62,848 bases of DNA from positions 1 to 62,848 of the forward strand of contig NZ_MSKS01000002.1 in NCBI RefSeq assembly GCF_001937445.1, given 5' to 3'. Origin of the DNA: Actinomyces oris. GTDB taxonomy: Bacteria; Actinomycetota; Actinomycetes; Actinomycetales; Actinomycetaceae. Both the position numbers and the translations under genes were made by a program. The first letter of the stretch is position 1. Each line of letters starts with the position of its first letter. The notes under the pieces are model-generated. The model saw only the letters and a list, made by a program, of their open reading frames with translations. It ran no database searches and was not told the origin of the DNA. Of this stretch, positions 23,808-32,573 are shown piece by piece.

Positions 23808-26156
23808 ATGTCCAACTTCCTCTTATCCCTGGGGCGATGGTGCGCTCGTCACGCCACCCGGGTCCTCGCCGCCTGGGCGCTGCTCATCGCTGCCCTCGGC
23901 GGTGTCGTCGCCACTACCGGCATCCAGCTCGACGACACCTTCACGATCTCCGGCACCGAGTCGATGCGGGGCCTGGAAGTCCTCTCCGACCGGCTGCCCC
24001 AGGCGGCCGGCACCAGCGAGCAGATCCTCATCACCAGCTCCAACGGCCGCATCGAGAACCACGCCCCGGCGGTCAACGCCTTCGCCCTTCGGGCCTCACA
24101 GATCGACGGTGTCGCCACGGTCTCCCCGCCCTTCGGGGACAAGGCCGCCGGGGTCGCGTCAACCGTCTCCGCCGACGGCACCCACGTGCTCGTCCAGGTG
24201 CAGACGGACGCCTCGGTCGGCTCCATCACCACCGGAACCACGCCGAAGGCCAAGACCGTCGCCCAGGACCTCGACACCCTTGCCGAGCGCGCCGAGGCCA
24301 TGGACCCGTCCCTGACGGTCCAGCGCAGCGGCAACATCGACCAGGAGGTGGGGATCGGTATCTCCGCCGTTGAGCTCGTCGGCGTCGCCATCGCCGCGAT
24401 CGTCCTGCTCATCACCTTCGGCTCCCTCGCAGCCGCGGGTACCCCGCTCGTCGCCGCCACCGTCGGCGTGGGCGTCGGCATGCTCGGCATCCTCGCGACG
24501 GCGAGCATCACCGACATCAACTCCACCACCCCGGTCCTGGCCGTCATGATCGGACTGGCGGTCGGCATCGACTACGCCCTGTTCATCGTCTCGCGGGCGC
24601 GCGAGTACCTCGCCGACGGCGTCGATCCGGCCGAGGCCGCCGGGCGGGCCACCGCCACCTCCGGAGGGGCCGTCGTCTTCGCCGGCACCACGGTCATCGT
24701 GGCCCTGTGCGGTTTGAGCGTGGCCGGCATCAGGTTCCTGACCACGATGGGCCTGGCCTCGGCGGCGGTCGTGGCGGTGGCCGTGCTCGTTGCCCTGACG
24801 GTCGTCCCCGCACTCATCGGCCTCCTCGGTCAGCGCCTGCTCCCGCGTCGCCGCAAGGCCGCCGGCGTCGGTGCGGACGCGGACCGGAGGCCGGCGTCCC
24901 GCTGGGTGCGCACGGTGACCCGCCGGCCCTGGATGACCATCGGCGCCGTCGTCGTCCTCCTGGGACTGTGCGCCGTCCCCGCCAGCGGCCTGCGCCTGGC
25001 CCTGACCGACAACGGCTTCGCCGAGAAGGGGACGCAGCAGCGCGAGACCTACGACGCCGTCGCCGCGGCCTACGGCGAGGGCTACAACTCCCCGATCGTC
25101 GTGATCGCCGACATCTCGCAGCCCTCCGGTTCGGTCGCCGCGGTCCAGGGCCTGGCCCATGACCTCTCCCAGCTCGACGGCGTCGAGGGAGTCTCCCTGG
25201 CCACTCCCAACGAGGACGGGACGCTCGCCTTCGTCCAGCTCCGCCCCGAGAAGTCGCAGGCCGACCCCGCCACGATGGAGCTCGTGCGCAGTATCCGTTC
25301 CCACGCCGGTGATTACGAGAGCCGCTACGGGCTCAGCAACGTCATGGTCACCGGCCAGACCGCCGTCGCGATCGACGTCGCCGAGGAGCTCAACGCCGCC
25401 CTCATCCCCTTCGGCATCGTGGTGGTGGGCCTCTCGCTCATCCTCCTCATGGTGGTCTTCCGCTCCATCGCCGTCCCCGTGACCGCAACCCTCGGGTACC
25501 TGCTGTCACTGGGTGCGGGCATGGGGGCCGTGGGCGCCGTCTTCGGCTGGGGCTGGGCGGCCGACCTCCTGGCCGTCTCCAAGGTCGGTGCCGTCATCTC
25601 CTTCCTGCCGGTCATCGTCATGGGAGTCCTGTTCGGGCTGGCCATGGACTACCAGGTCTTCCTCGTCTCACGCATGCGCGAGGAGTGGGCCCGACGGCGC
25701 GGCGACGCGACTGCCGCAACGCCCGAGGCCCGCCGTGAGGCGGCCGCGGCGGCGGTCGAGGCGGGGTTCCAGGGCAGCGCGAAGGTCGTGGTGGCGGCGG
25801 CCGTCATCATGATCGGTGTCTTCATGGCCTTCGTCCACACCGACAACGTGTACGTCAAGCCCATCGCCCTCGGCCTGACCGTCGGGATCGCCGCCGACGC
25901 CTTCCTCGTGCGCATGACCCTCATTCCCGCGCTCATGGCGGCGCTGGGGGAGAAGGCCTGGTGGCTGCCGGCGTGGCTGGACCGGCTGCTCCCCGTCGTC
26001 GACGTCGAGGGGGAGGGCCTGGAGCAGGCACTGGAGCAGGAGGAGGCCGATGCGGGCCAGTCCGCCCGACCGGTGACGGACTGCTCGGACGATGAGGGCG
26101 AGGATGCTGAGGGCGCCGCGGACGCCGAGGGTAGGCAGGCCGCTGTCGTGTCCTGA
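23808..26156 (+). CDS. MMPL-family RND transporter
   Basis: 782 aa. Typical RND/MMPL duplication: each half has one N-terminal membrane segment, an extracellular loop of about 150 residues and a cluster of five segments. The first cluster has AVMIGLAVGIDYALFIVSR and the second VIVMGVLFGLAMDYQVFLVSRM, with the conserved G...D(Y) pair that carries the proton-relay Asp in each half. A charged C-terminal tail of about 50 residues follows. Members export lipids, siderophores or drugs; the substrate is not evident. The ATG at 23808 has GGAAGG 6 bases upstream. Confidence 0.92.
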   Translation: MSNFLLSLGRWCARHATRVLAAWALLIAALGGVVATTGIQLDDTFTISGTESMRGLEVLSDRLPQAAGTSEQILITSSNGRIENHAPAVNAFALRASQIDGVATVSPPFGDKAAGVASTVSADGTHVLVQVQTDASVGSITTGTTPKAKTVAQDLDTLAERAEAMDPSLTVQRSGNIDQEVGIGISAVELVGVAIAAIVLLITFGSLAAAGTPLVAATVGVGVGMLGILATASITDINSTTPVLAVMIGLAVGIDYALFIVSRAREYLADGVDPAEAAGRATATSGGAVVFAGTTVIVALCGLSVAGIRFLTTMGLASAAVVAVAVLVALTVVPALIGLLGQRLLPRRRKAAGVGADADRRPASRWVRTVTRRPWMTIGAVVVLLGLCAVPASGLRLALTDNGFAEKGTQQRETYDAVAAAYGEGYNSPIVVIADISQPSGSVAAVQGLAHDLSQLDGVEGVSLATPNEDGTLAFVQLRPEKSQADPATMELVRSIRSHAGDYESRYGLSNVMVTGQTAVAIDVAEELNAALIPFGIVVVGLSLILLMVVFRSIAVPVTATLGYLLSLGAGMGAVGAVFGWGWAADLLAVSKVGAVISFLPVIVMGVLFGLAMDYQVFLVSRMREEWARRRGDATAATPEARREAAAAAVEAGFQGSAKVVVAAAVIMIGVFMAFVHTDNVYVKPIALGLTVGIAADAFLVRMTLIPALMAALGEKAWWLPAWLDRLLPVVDVEGEGLEQALEQEEADAGQSARPVTDCSDDEGEDAEGAADAEGRQAAVVS

Positions 26157-26456
26157 GACTGGTGGCCGCGGTGTCTGGCGAGGGCGGGTCAGGTGGATTG
26201 CTGCCGGCCCGCCCTCGCCGGGGACATTGCGCGCGGTCGGATGCGTGTCCTTCCGGGCGGGGGCATTCGACGCCGTCGAGGGCCGTAGTCCGGTCCCCGG
26301 CCGTGCAGGATGTCCCCGCACGCATTGGGCCGGTCCACCGGGCCTCGCTTCGTCCCACCGCTGGGCCTTGCCTTGCCGCGCCCCATCACCAGGACCGGGC
26401 CCCATCACCAGGCCCCGGGGCCCGCTGTGTTCCGGCGGCCCGTGGTCTACGACGGC
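26157..26456. other. Intergenic region with terminator and palindromic element
   Basis: 300 bases between convergent genes. It has the terminator at 26177-26219 and, at 26241-26325, a segment bounded by ATGCGTG/CACGCAT with a central TCGACGCCGTCGA that resembles a segment near 60112-60185. Confidence 0.5.
26177..26219 (+). terminator. Terminator of the MMPL gene
   Basis: A perfect 12-bp inverted repeat, GGCGAGGGCGGG (26177-26188) and its complement (26208-26219), lies 20 bases past the stop codon. Confidence 0.7.
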
Positions 26457-27416
26457 CTACTGACCGGTACCCTCGTCGTCCTGGGAGCCCGTGGCGGCGG
26501 TGACGGCCGCCGCCGGGTTGATGGGCAGCGCCCGGCGGGACTGGTCGCGGCGCAGCAGGAAGTTCCCCAGCCGGATCGGCCAGGCCACGTGGTTGATCCG
26601 CGGCCAGCGCAGCATGACGTAGTCGACGGCGTCGTCCACCTCCAGGCGCCGCGTCGAGTTGCCGACCCGCACCCACAGCGCCGCCCCGTCGCGCCCCTTG
26701 GCCGGCTTGAGGTAGACCGGCAGCGGGGACGGGGGCGCCGTCACCCGGCACACCTCCGCGGTCCCGTCCGGTGTGGGCGCGAAGTCCACCTGCGGCAGCG
26801 CCGCCGCGTTCGTGCCCATGCGCGTGCGCCACATGCCGCGCAGCCACAGCTCGAAACGGTCGGCGTCGGGCTGCTTGAGGGTGGCGTAGTCGGGGCCGAG
26901 CCCAATGAGGTTGCCGCCGTCATCGACGCCGAGCAGGAGCGTGCCGCCCGCGGAGTTCATGAAGGCCGCCACCGTCTTGGCCACGATCTCCTCCATGGCC
27001 TCATCGCGCTTGTCTGTGCGCAGGTTCCAGCGGGCCGAGGACTTGAACTCCAGGCGGTCGGACTCGCCCATCTGGGCGACTTCCGCGATCGGCAGCAGCG
27101 TGCGACGGTGCTGGACGCGCGCCAGCACCGCGGAGGTCGCGACCAGCACCACGACTGCCACGCCGCAGGAGGTCGCCAGCATCTTGACCGAGAACAGGTC
27201 GCCCTCGTCGAAGATCCACCCCGCCAGCAGCAGCCCCAGCCACAGGCCGATGAGCGCGATGAGCGTGGCCTCCGCATCCGACACGGAGACCCGTCCGCGC
27301 AGCAGGAACCGCGTCACCTGTCCCACGAGGTAGGACAGCAGGAGCAGCAGCGGCTGGGCGATGACCCACCAGATGAGGATGGGGTTGGCGGGATTGGCGA
27401 TGACGGTGCTCTCCAT
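26457..27416 (-). CDS. Membrane-anchored AlbA_2 (Schlafen-type) domain protein
   Basis: 319 aa. The N-terminal part has about three hydrophobic segments (residues 10-110). The C-terminal part (about 130-290) is an AlbA_2 (Schlafen AAA-4-like) domain with DRLEFKSSARWNL, FMNSAGGTLLLGVDDGG and a terminal LWVRVGNSTRRLE strand. The domain is usually soluble, attached to HTH regulators or defence proteins and thought to bind nucleic acid; here it is on a membrane anchor, a less usual layout. The start is the ATG at 27416; upstream codons in the frame look non-coding. Function unknown. Confidence 0.75.
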   Translation of the reverse strand: MESTVIANPANPILIWWVIAQPLLLLLSYLVGQVTRFLLRGRVSVSDAEATLIALIGLWLGLLLAGWIFDEGDLFSVKMLATSCGVAVVVLVATSAVLARVQHRRTLLPIAEVAQMGESDRLEFKSSARWNLRTDKRDEAMEEIVAKTVAAFMNSAGGTLLLGVDDGGNLIGLGPDYATLKQPDADRFELWLRGMWRTRMGTNAAALPQVDFAPTPDGTAEVCRVTAPPSPLPVYLKPAKGRDGAALWVRVGNSTRRLEVDDAVDYVMLRWPRINHVAWPIRLGNFLLRRDQSRRALPINPAAAVTAATGSQDDEGTGQ

Positions 27417-27633
27417 GGTTGTCAATGCTTCTCGTCGCTTTTCGGGAAATCGGTGGGTTGGCGCCCCAGCGGGCGCGTGCGGAACAGCGTCAGGATACGG
27501 TGCCGGCCCCGTTGATCCGGGCCGACGTCGGAGCCCGGCGACGGCGCGACGTCTCACCCCGTCACTGTGCCGGGCCCGGTGTTGTCAGACTGTGAGGACT
27601 GTCCTCTCCTCGGCTCCTGGTCTTGGCGCTGTG

Positions 27634-28116
27634 TCAGGCCATGACCTGCGTCCACTCCTCGCGGGCGGCGAGGAAGTCGCGCACCGCCTCCTGGGCGGCG
27701 GCCAGCGAGTGGTTCGCCCCCCAGCCGCACTGGACCTCGTTGGCCGCCGGCACCTCCTGGGCGGAGAGGATGTCGCGGAAGGTCGCCTCCAGCAGCGGCA
27801 GGAACTCCTCGGTCCCCACCCCCAGCATGAGGGCGTAGAAGCCGGTCTGGCAGCCCATGGGGGAGAAGTCGATGAGCCGGTCGGTGTGGTTGCGCATGAG
27901 CTCGGCGCTCAGGTGCTCGATGGAGTGCACGGCCTCCATCTCCAGGTGTGCGCGGTTGGGCTGGCAGAAGCGCACGTCGTACTTGACGAGCACGTCCCCG
28001 CCGGGCAGCTCCTTGCGGTCGGCGACGCGCACGTAGGGCGCGGCCACCTTGGTGTGGTCCAGGTTGAAGGACTCGACGTTCATCCTCGGCGTGCTCTGCT
28101 GGCTCGTCTCGCTCAT
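27634..28116 (-). CDS. luxS: S-ribosylhomocysteine lyase LuxS
   Basis: 160 aa, full family length. The iron/zinc ligands are present: HSIEH (two His) and the Cys in CGWGANH, plus the active-site Cys in PMGCQTGFY. LuxS splits S-ribosylhomocysteine to homocysteine and DPD, the AI-2 precursor, completing activated-methyl recycling together with the MTA/SAH nucleosidase encoded at 20.7 kb. The neighbouring divergent genes (alpha/beta hydrolase, then an AI-2E family membrane protein) are not proven AI-2 partners. Oral Actinomyces are known AI-2 producers. Confidence 0.97.
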   Translation of the reverse strand: MSETSQQSTPRMNVESFNLDHTKVAAPYVRVADRKELPGGDVLVKYDVRFCQPNRAHLEMEAVHSIEHLSAELMRNHTDRLIDFSPMGCQTGFYALMLGVGTEEFLPLLEATFRDILSAQEVPAANEVQCGWGANHSLAAAQEAVRDFLAAREEWTQVMA

Positions 28117-28156
28117 GGGCTCAGCCTACGGGGCGGTCACGGGGCAGGATGGGGGC

Positions 28157-28981
28157 ATGACTTCACTGGCGCGCATCGTCGCGGGGCCCGACGCCGCCCC
28201 CACCCTGGTCCTGCTCCACGGCATCACCGGATCCGCGGTCTCCCTGGCCGAGGCCATCGACCACTGGGTGGGCCGCGGCTACCGGGTCGTCGCGGTCGAC
28301 GCTCGCGGGCACGGCCTGTCCCCGCGGTGGGAGCCGGCCCAGCTCGAGCGGGCCGGGGAGGTCCTCGTGGGCGACCTCATCGCCGTCCTGGAGGACCTGG
28401 AGGCCGCCTCGCGCGGCCGGGCCGCCCTGGGTCTGCCGACGCCGCCGGCCCCGGTCGTCATCGGCCACTCGATGGGTGCGGCCACCGCCATGGTGGCTGC
28501 CGTCCGCCGCCCCGACCTGGTCTGTGGTGTCGTCCTGGAAGACCCCGCCCGCTTCGGCACCCGCAGCCCGCGCGAGCTCCTGGCCCGTGGCGCCGCCCGG
28601 GAGCGGGCCCGCGCCGCCGAGGTCGCCGACCTGACTGCCGCCGTCGGCCGCGCCCTGAAGACCATGCCCGACGCCGAGGCCCTCCCGGGCGTGTGGGCCT
28701 CCCAGCGCACCGACCCGGGCCTGCTGCTCACCGGCGTCGTCGCCCCCGAGGTCCCCTGGGACGAGGCCATGGCCGCGCTCGACGTCCCCGCCCTGCTGCT
28801 CACCGGCGACCGGCCCGGCAGCGCCCGCGTGGGCCGCGAGGGCCTGGCCACCGCCGCCCGCAACCCCCGCATCACCCCGGTCCTCGTGCCCGGGGCCGGC
28901 CACCAGGTGCGCCGCAGCGACCCGCAGACCTTCTACCGCGCCGTCGACACCTGGCTGGCCGAGGTCCTGCCGGTGGACTGA
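28157..28981 (+). CDS. Alpha/beta-hydrolase fold protein
   Basis: 274 aa. Oxyanion-hole region VLLHGITGSAVS near residue 20, DARGHGLSP, nucleophile elbow GHSMGAAT (Ser about 108), a late acidic residue in LLLTGDRPG, and the catalytic His in PGAGHQVRRSD. All triad positions are present, so it is probably an active hydrolase or esterase of unknown substrate. It is divergent from luxS by 40 bases. The start is the ATG at 28157, with a purine-rich site just upstream. Confidence 0.83.
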   Translation: MTSLARIVAGPDAAPTLVLLHGITGSAVSLAEAIDHWVGRGYRVVAVDARGHGLSPRWEPAQLERAGEVLVGDLIAVLEDLEAASRGRAALGLPTPPAPVVIGHSMGAATAMVAAVRRPDLVCGVVLEDPARFGTRSPRELLARGAARERARAAEVADLTAAVGRALKTMPDAEALPGVWASQRTDPGLLLTGVVAPEVPWDEAMAALDVPALLLTGDRPGSARVGREGLATAARNPRITPVLVPGAGHQVRRSDPQTFYRAVDTWLAEVLPVD

Positions 28982-29130
28982 GGCGGGCCGGGGCCACCGG
29001 AGCGCCACCCGGCTGCCGCCGGACTGCCGCCCCAGCGCCGTCGCCGCGAGCGCGAAACGCGGAGAGCTCCCACGGCGCGCACAGGTCCGTCGGGGCGCAG
29101 CGCGCCGCCAGTCCGTGGGAGGATGCGCTC

Positions 29131-30450
29131 ATGGCAGCTGTGTCGGAAAAAGCTCGGAAGGCCTCCGTTCCCGTCCCCGGGGAGCGCACGCAGGGGGAGA
29201 CCATCGCCTACCTCCTGGCGGCACTGACCATTGGCGCGGTGGGGCTCTACCTCATCCAGGACCTCTTCGCCCCGGCCTTCTTCGCCCTGACCCTCGTGGT
29301 GACGGTCCGGCCGCTGGTGTCCTGGATGACGCGCCACCGGGTGCCGCGCGTGGTCGCGGCGACGGCGGCGATCGTGCTCATCTTCGCCTTCGTCGTCCTG
29401 CTGTTCGCGGCCCTGGCCGTCGCCGTCGCCCAGCTCGTCGACACCCTGCCGCAGTACGCCCCCAAGTTCCAGGCGATCTGGAAGCAGATCGAGACCCAGC
29501 TCAACAGCATGGGGGTCGACCAGTCCACGGTGCTCAAGCAGGTCACCAACGTGCTGGACACCTCCCAGCTCGTCATGGTGGCCCAGTCGGTCCTGGGGCA
29601 GCTGACCTCGGCCAGCGCGATGCTCGGCGTCATGTCGATGGTGGTCGTCTTCCTCATGTTCGACACCGCCAAGATCGAGATCCGCACTGCGGCTCTCAGT
29701 GTCCTCAAGCCGGGCATGGCCTCCGCCCTGGTCTCCTTCTGCGAGGCGGTGCGCTCCTACTGGATGGTCTCGACGGTCTTCGGTCTCATCGTGGCTGTCA
29801 TCAACGCGGTCACCCTGTGGTACCTGGATGTGCCGATGGCCATCACCTGGGGCGTGGTCTCCTTCATCACCAACTACATCCCGAATATCGGGTTCGTCCT
29901 GGGCGTGGTGCCGCCGGCGATCCTGGGGCTGGTGGACTCCGGCCCCTGGACGGCGCTGTGGGTGGTGCTGTCCTACACGGCGGCCAACTTCGTCATCCAG
30001 TCCCTCATCCAGCCCAAGTTCACCGGGGACGCGGTGGGGCTCAACACGACGACGACCTTCCTGTGCCTGCTGTTCTGGTCCACCGTCGTCGGGGCGATGG
30101 GGACGATCCTGGCGGTGCCGCTGACCCTGTTCGTCAAGGCCCTCCTCATCGACTCCGACTCGCGCTCGCGCTGGGTGGGGATCTTCCTGTCCGCCGGCGA
30201 CTCGCCCGTGCGTGACCCCGATGAACTCGACCAGGGCGTGCTCGACCAGCTCGACCTCGACGGCGACGGCGTCGGCGAGGCCGATCCCGACTACGGCCGG
30301 GCCGTCGTCGAGAAGCGCGCTGAGACGAAGGAGCCTGAGAAGGCCGGCGCCTTGGCCACGCGCGCCGACGGCGGAGGCGGCGTCGGGGGTGATGGCGACG
30401 GTGCCGGCGTCTCCGCGGCCGCGGACTCAAGCCGGGTCACCAAGGACTGA
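29131..30450 (+). CDS. AI-2E family transporter (TqsA/YhhT-like)
   Basis: 439 aa. Seven to eight hydrophobic segments over residues 20-345, with the PerM/AI-2E family signature SFITNYIPNIGFVLGVVPPA and the C-terminal segments TFLCLLFWSTVVGAMGTILA. An acidic/Gly-rich cytoplasmic tail of about 85 residues is dispensable-looking. E. coli TqsA exports AI-2, but most family members are uncharacterised and several act as antiporters, so the link to luxS 1 kb away is suggestive only. The start is the ATG at 29131 after GGGAGG; the frame is accidentally open for 1.7 kb further upstream. Confidence 0.85.
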   Translation: MAAVSEKARKASVPVPGERTQGETIAYLLAALTIGAVGLYLIQDLFAPAFFALTLVVTVRPLVSWMTRHRVPRVVAATAAIVLIFAFVVLLFAALAVAVAQLVDTLPQYAPKFQAIWKQIETQLNSMGVDQSTVLKQVTNVLDTSQLVMVAQSVLGQLTSASAMLGVMSMVVVFLMFDTAKIEIRTAALSVLKPGMASALVSFCEAVRSYWMVSTVFGLIVAVINAVTLWYLDVPMAITWGVVSFITNYIPNIGFVLGVVPPAILGLVDSGPWTALWVVLSYTAANFVIQSLIQPKFTGDAVGLNTTTTFLCLLFWSTVVGAMGTILAVPLTLFVKALLIDSDSRSRWVGIFLSAGDSPVRDPDELDQGVLDQLDLDGDGVGEADPDYGRAVVEKRAETKEPEKAGALATRADGGGGVGGDGDGAGVSAAADSSRVTKD

Positions 30451-30514
30451 GCTCAGGCCTGCGCCCCGGCGCACTGATGGTCGCAGGGCGAGCCTGGCGC
30501 CCCAGGGAATCGGC

Positions 30515-30600
30515 GACTGCGTTTCGCCCCGAGAACGTACTTCTCCTCCAGATGACTGAGGTCCGCTTCCAGTCATCTGGAGGAGAACGCAGTCCTCGTG
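30515..30600. repeat. Intergenic hairpin element, family A copy 1
   Basis: A perfect 17-bp inverted repeat (30541-30557 and 30571-30587, arm TTCTCCTCCAGATGACT) is preceded by GACTGCGTTTCGCC and GAACGTACTT. The same flanks and a paired but different stem occur at 51161-51240. It may end the AI-2E transcript. Confidence 0.75.
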
Positions 30601-30665
30601 CAGAAAGTAAGTCCTCGACGACGTGGCCTCCGGTTCGGGCGGCCTGCGCCGGAGCCCTGCGGCCC

Positions 30666-30869
30666 TCAGGGCTGGCGGGCCAGGTCCGCGGCGCCGACGA
30701 GCCCGGCCTCCTGACCGCCCTCGGCCAGGCCGCCGGCGATGACGATGACCTCGGGGTCCAGCAGCGCGCACATGTCGGCCAGTCCCACCCCCAGCCAGTG
30801 GGTGAGCTGCTCGTAGCACTCCAGGGCTTCCGCGATGATTTCTGCAGTTGTTCGTCCTGCGGGGCTCAT
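30666..30869 (-). pseudogene. HEPN-like start fused to a duplicated ROK glucokinase tail
   Basis: 67 codons. The first 15 (MSPAGRTTAEIIAEA) resemble the start of a HEPN/DUF86-type toxin and overlap the nucleotidyltransferase stop as ATGA, as in MNT-HEPN pairs. From about codon 16 (LECYEQLTHWLGVGL) the protein is the C-terminal tail of the ROK kinase encoded at 31433-32380, minus 32 residues. The DNA match (about 30660-30827 with 31430-31690) shows a 96-bp in-frame deletion between two CCTCGGCCAG copies. The HEPN identity of so short a stub is inference; the ROK duplication is directly visible. Confidence 0.75.
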
Positions 30870-31351
30870 AGCGGGACCGCCTCGGAGAGGATCCGCTCGC
30901 GCATAGTTGGGCGGATGTTGGTGTCGGGCACGAGGTCGACGTCGGCATGCAGGATGGTCCCCAACTCGATCTCCAGCCCGGCCAGATCCATGAGCCCGAG
31001 TGGTTGATCCATGCGGAAGAGCAGGTCGATGTCGGAGCCCTCGTGCTCCTGCCCGGTGGCCACGGAGCCGAAAACGCGAACATTCGAGCCGCCGGCCGCT
31101 TTGACTGTCTCGATGACCTCTCGGCGTGCAGTCCGCAGCTGCTTGGCCAGCGGCGTGGTGCCGTGAAAGCGCAGAAGTCGGGAGACCTCTGGCTGGCTTC
31201 GGCCGATCAGCCGGGCGATCTCCTTCTGGGACAGGCCGTTTCTGGAAGCCTCGCGCACGGCCGCAACCAGCTGATGCCGAGCCTGACGGACTGCTTCATC
31301 CGTCTCCTGAGCGACGCAGACCAGGTTCTGACGCGTCTCCACAACAGACAT
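30866..31351 (-). CDS. HTH-nucleotidyltransferase (MNT-type) protein
   Basis: 161 aa. The N-terminal helix-turn-helix (about residues 35-65) is GLSQKEIARLIGRSQPEVSR. The C-terminal minimal nucleotidyltransferase domain (about 85-155) has GSVATGQEHEGSDIDLLF, with the GSx9-10DxD catalytic motif. Such proteins are antitoxins that AMPylate or bind HEPN toxins; here the toxin partner survives only as a stub, so the antitoxin is orphaned. A TATAGC palindrome lies just upstream of the ATG and suggests autoregulation through its HTH. The module is inserted between two copies of the ROK gene 3' end. Confidence 0.8.
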   Translation of the reverse strand: MSVVETRQNLVCVAQETDEAVRQARHQLVAAVREASRNGLSQKEIARLIGRSQPEVSRLLRFHGTTPLAKQLRTARREVIETVKAAGGSNVRVFGSVATGQEHEGSDIDLLFRMDQPLGLMDLAGLEIELGTILHADVDLVPDTNIRPTMRERILSEAVPL

Positions 31352-31359
31352 GACACAAG

Positions 31360-31375
31360 TATAGCAAGTGCTATA
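31360..31375 (-). promoter_or_regulatory. Operator-like palindrome upstream of the MNT gene
   Basis: TATAGCAAGTGCTATA is a perfect 6-4-6 palindrome 9 bases from the start codon. On the coding strand it overlaps a -10-like TATACT, so the transcript may be leaderless and repressed by the encoded HTH. Confidence 0.45.
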
Positions 31376-31432
31376 TCTGCTGAGTCGGCCTCAGTGCAGC
31401 CAGCTGGTTCGGCGACCGGTGCCCCGCGACCT

Positions 31433-32380
31433 TCAGGGCTGGCGGGCCAGGTCCGCGGCGCCGACGAGCCCGGCCTCCTGGCCGCCCTCGGCCAGCACCA
31501 CCGGGATGGCGGGGCGGTGGGGGCCGGCCGTGAGGTTCTCGGCGAAGGCCCTGCGGGTGGGGGCGAGCAGGATGTCACCGGCCTCGGCCAGGCCGCCGGC
31601 GATGACGATGACCTCGGGGTCCAGCAGCGCGCACATGTCGGCCAGCCCCACCCCCAGCCAGTGGGTGAGCTGCTCATAGCACTCCAGGGCGGCCGGGTCC
31701 CCCTCGCGGGCCGCGGCGGTGACGGCCTTGCCGGAGATGTGCTCCGGGTTGCCGCCGGAGAGCTCGATGATGCGGGCCGCGTAGTCGGGGCGGAACTGCG
31801 CCAACTCCCAGGCGTTGATGCCCAGGGCCGTGCCGGCGCTGTAGCGCTCCAAGCACCCGCGCAGGCCGCACCCGCAGGGGCGTCCGCCGGGGACGACGTT
31901 GATGTGCCCGATCTCCCCGCCGAATCCGGCCGCCCCGCGCAGGAGGTGGCCGTCGACGATAATGGCCCCGCCCACGCCGGTGCCGATGGCCACGATAAGG
32001 GCGTTGCGCTTGCCCCGGGCCGCCCCGAAGCGGGCCTCGGCCCACCCGAAGGCGTTGGCGTCGTTCTCGACGACGACGGGCAGGCCCACGCCCTCGGAGA
32101 CGACGTCGCCGATCCGCATCCCGGTCCAGTCCAGGTTGGTGCCGTGCGCCATCGTGTTGCGGTCGGAGGACACGAAGCCCGCCGCCCCGATGCCCACGGT
32201 GGCCGCGTCGGGGAAGTCCTCGCGCAGCCGGCGCACCACCGTCGTGATCGTGTCGATGATCGCCTGGCGGCTGAAGGCGGGGGAGTCGCGCCGAATCGTC
32301 TGAAGAACCTTCCCGTCGTCGTCGACGACGCCGGCTGCGATCTTCGTTCCGCCGACATCCACTCCGATGCTCAGTGCCAT
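31433..32380 (-). CDS. glkA: ROK-family glucokinase
   Basis: 315 aa. ATP site GVDVGGTKIAAG at residue 6, substrate residues ENDANAFGWAE, GTGVGGAIIVDG, and the ROK zinc motif GHINVVPGGRPCGCGLRGCLE with its conserved His and three Cys. This is the actinobacterial glucokinase type, which phosphorylates glucose using ATP. Its last 75-90 codons were duplicated downstream, in shortened form, at 30660-30827. The start is the ATG at 32380. The HTH domain of ROK repressors is absent, so it is an enzyme rather than a regulator. Confidence 0.92.
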   Translation of the reverse strand: MALSIGVDVGGTKIAAGVVDDDGKVLQTIRRDSPAFSRQAIIDTITTVVRRLREDFPDAATVGIGAAGFVSSDRNTMAHGTNLDWTGMRIGDVVSEGVGLPVVVENDANAFGWAEARFGAARGKRNALIVAIGTGVGGAIIVDGHLLRGAAGFGGEIGHINVVPGGRPCGCGLRGCLERYSAGTALGINAWELAQFRPDYAARIIELSGGNPEHISGKAVTAAAREGDPAALECYEQLTHWLGVGLADMCALLDPEVIVIAGGLAEAGDILLAPTRRAFAENLTAGPHRPAIPVVLAEGGQEAGLVGAADLARQP

Positions 32381-32573
32381 GCTCGCGCTCCTTAGTGAGA
32401 TGACCGTTGGTGACGTCGCTGCTTGCGTCGTTGCTCGTCAGACGATCGATGGGACAGGTGGTGGAAGAATAGCGTCCCCCGGCCCGCCCATGGGGCGAGT
32501 CGGGGGAAGAGCCTCGGGGTGGAGTGGGCGTGCGTGCGCCGCCGGGCCCCGTCGGTGCTCCGCTGCGTGGTGG

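Noticed and set aside
27361-29130. Plus-strand frame open for 1.7 kb upstream of the AI-2E family gene
   Set aside because: It lies antisense to luxS and partly over the hydrolase gene in another frame, has Gly/Arg-rich shadow composition, and a proper ATG with a ribosome site exists at 29131.
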